DNA of 6,804 nucleotides from RYN-433 sp036558265 (GTDB lineage Bacteria > Planctomycetota > Phycisphaerae > Tepidisphaerales > Tepidisphaeraceae): contig DATBFY010000050.1 of NCBI GenBank assembly GCA_036558265.1, positions 1-6,804 on the forward strand, given 5' to 3'. Both the position numbers and the translations under genes were made by a program. The notes below the pieces were generated by a model. It was not told the origin of the DNA. It saw only the letters and a list, made by a program, of their open reading frames with translations, and made no database searches. Of the stretch, positions 6,314-6,804 are shown piece by piece; the first letter of the stretch is position 1, and each line of letters begins with the position of its first letter.

Positions 6314-6804
6314 ATGAACGGCACGAATCTCTATCCCTGCGGTCGAATCTCCCGGCGGGCCCTCTTCCACCAGGCCGGTGGCGCGCTCCTGGGCGTGGCG
6401 ATGGGCGCGCTCTGGGCCGAAGCCGGCGAGATCCGCGACGTCTCCCTCGCCGGCCCCCACTTTGCGCCCCGCGCCAAGTCCGTCATCTTCCTCTTCATGT
6501 GCGGCGGGGTCAGCCACATCGACACCTTCGACCCCAAGGACAACAAGTGGGCCGGGAAGATGATCGACGTCGTCGGCTTTGGCGACAACCGCGCCGAGAT
6601 GCGCCGCCCCGTCATTCCCTGCCACCGCACCTTCACCCGCTACGGCCAATCCGGCATCCCCGTCTCCGACTGGTTCCCCCACGTCGGCAGCGTGATCGAC
6701 GAGATCGCACTCGTCCGCTCGATGTGGTGCAACGAGGGCAACCACTTCCCCGCCGTCATCGAGACCTGCACCGGCCACCGCGGCCGGCAGTTCGACCACC
6801 CGAC
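6314..6804 (+). CDS. DUF1501 protein with Tat signal, 3'-truncated by window edge
   Basis: The N-terminal 163 residues of a DUF1501 protein; the family usually has about 430-490, so roughly one third is visible and the frame is open to the last base. DUF1501 belongs to the alkaline phosphatase/sulfatase-like superfamily, but no reaction has been established for the planctomycete members. The N terminus carries a twin-arginine signal: ISRRALFHQAGGALLGVAMG at 12-31 contains S-R-R-x-L-F followed by a hydrophobic stretch, predicting export of a folded protein. The family core then follows: AKSVIFLFMCGGVSHIDTFD at 54-73 (family form AK-x-V-I-x-L-F-M-x-G-G-x-S-x-x-D-x-F-D-P-K), DVVGFGD near 85-91, and LVRSMWCNEGNHFPAVIETC at 133-152, matching the conserved R-S-M-x-x-x-x-x-x-H segment. 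It starts 19 bases after the DUF1549/DUF1553 stop, so the two are almost certainly one operon. No strong Shine-Dalgarno site precedes the ATG. Confidence 0.92.
   Translation, partial: MNGTNLYPCGRISRRALFHQAGGALLGVAMGALWAEAGEIRDVSLAGPHFAPRAKSVIFLFMCGGVSHIDTFDPKDNKWAGKMIDVVGFGDNRAEMRRPVIPCHRTFTRYGQSGIPVSDWFPHVGSVIDEIALVRSMWCNEGNHFPAVIETCTGHRGRQFDHP

Noticed and set aside
5230..6324. 364-residue minus-strand open frame under the DUF1549/DUF1553 gene
   Set aside because: It is antisense to the strongly conserved DUF1553 domain, and its repetitive Glu/Val/Gly/Arg composition is typical of a shadow frame.
6278..6799. 173-residue minus-strand open frame at the right end
   Set aside because: It is antisense to the DUF1501 gene, whose Tat signal and family core are unmistakable.
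1..6804. tRNA, rRNA, CRISPR array, insertion sequence or phage gene
   Set aside because: I saw no regularly spaced direct repeats, no cloverleaf-like segment in the short gaps, no transposase or integrase motif, and the gaps are too short to hide one.

Overview
The window is GC-rich chromosomal DNA with strong G/C at third codon positions. It most likely comes from a planctomycete or a close relative (PVC group). The main evidence is the tandem pair at the right end: a secreted protein with DUF1549 (PSCyt2) and DUF1553 (PSD1) domains, followed 19 bases later by a DUF1501 protein with a Tat signal. This pair is a lineage hallmark, expanded into many paralogues in Planctomycetes and Verrucomicrobia. 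Exported PQQ-like beta-propeller proteins and weak Shine-Dalgarno sites fit the same picture. The assignment is an inference from gene families.

Layout: (1) 1-516, + strand, the C-terminal two thirds of a TauE/SafE-type membrane permease, cut by the window edge. (2) 570-2315, - strand, convergent with it, a secreted 581-residue protein. Its large N-terminal part is unrecognised, probably helical and aromatic-rich. Its C-terminal part is a DUF1349-like, concanavalin-type beta-sandwich. (3) 2357-2454, a nested inverted repeat of the widespread intergenic palindrome type, centred in the 181-base gap between the two minus-strand genes. (4) 2497-4017, - strand, a secreted PQQ-like beta-propeller protein. 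(5) 4018-4161, the divergent intergenic region. (6) 4162-6294 and 6314-6804, + strand, the DUF1549/DUF1553 gene and the start of the DUF1501 gene, which runs off the right edge.

All four genes from 570 to the right edge encode proteins predicted to leave the cytoplasm (three by Sec-type signals, one by Tat), so the locus looks devoted to the periplasm or cell surface. The two minus-strand genes could form one transcript and the two plus-strand genes almost certainly do. Substrates are not visible from sequence. Polymer binding or breakdown is a reasonable guess for this gene company but is not shown here. There is no RNA gene, CRISPR array, insertion sequence or phage gene, and no stretch over 300 bases without a gene. 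Several long open frames antisense to the real genes are by-products of the GC-rich codon pattern.
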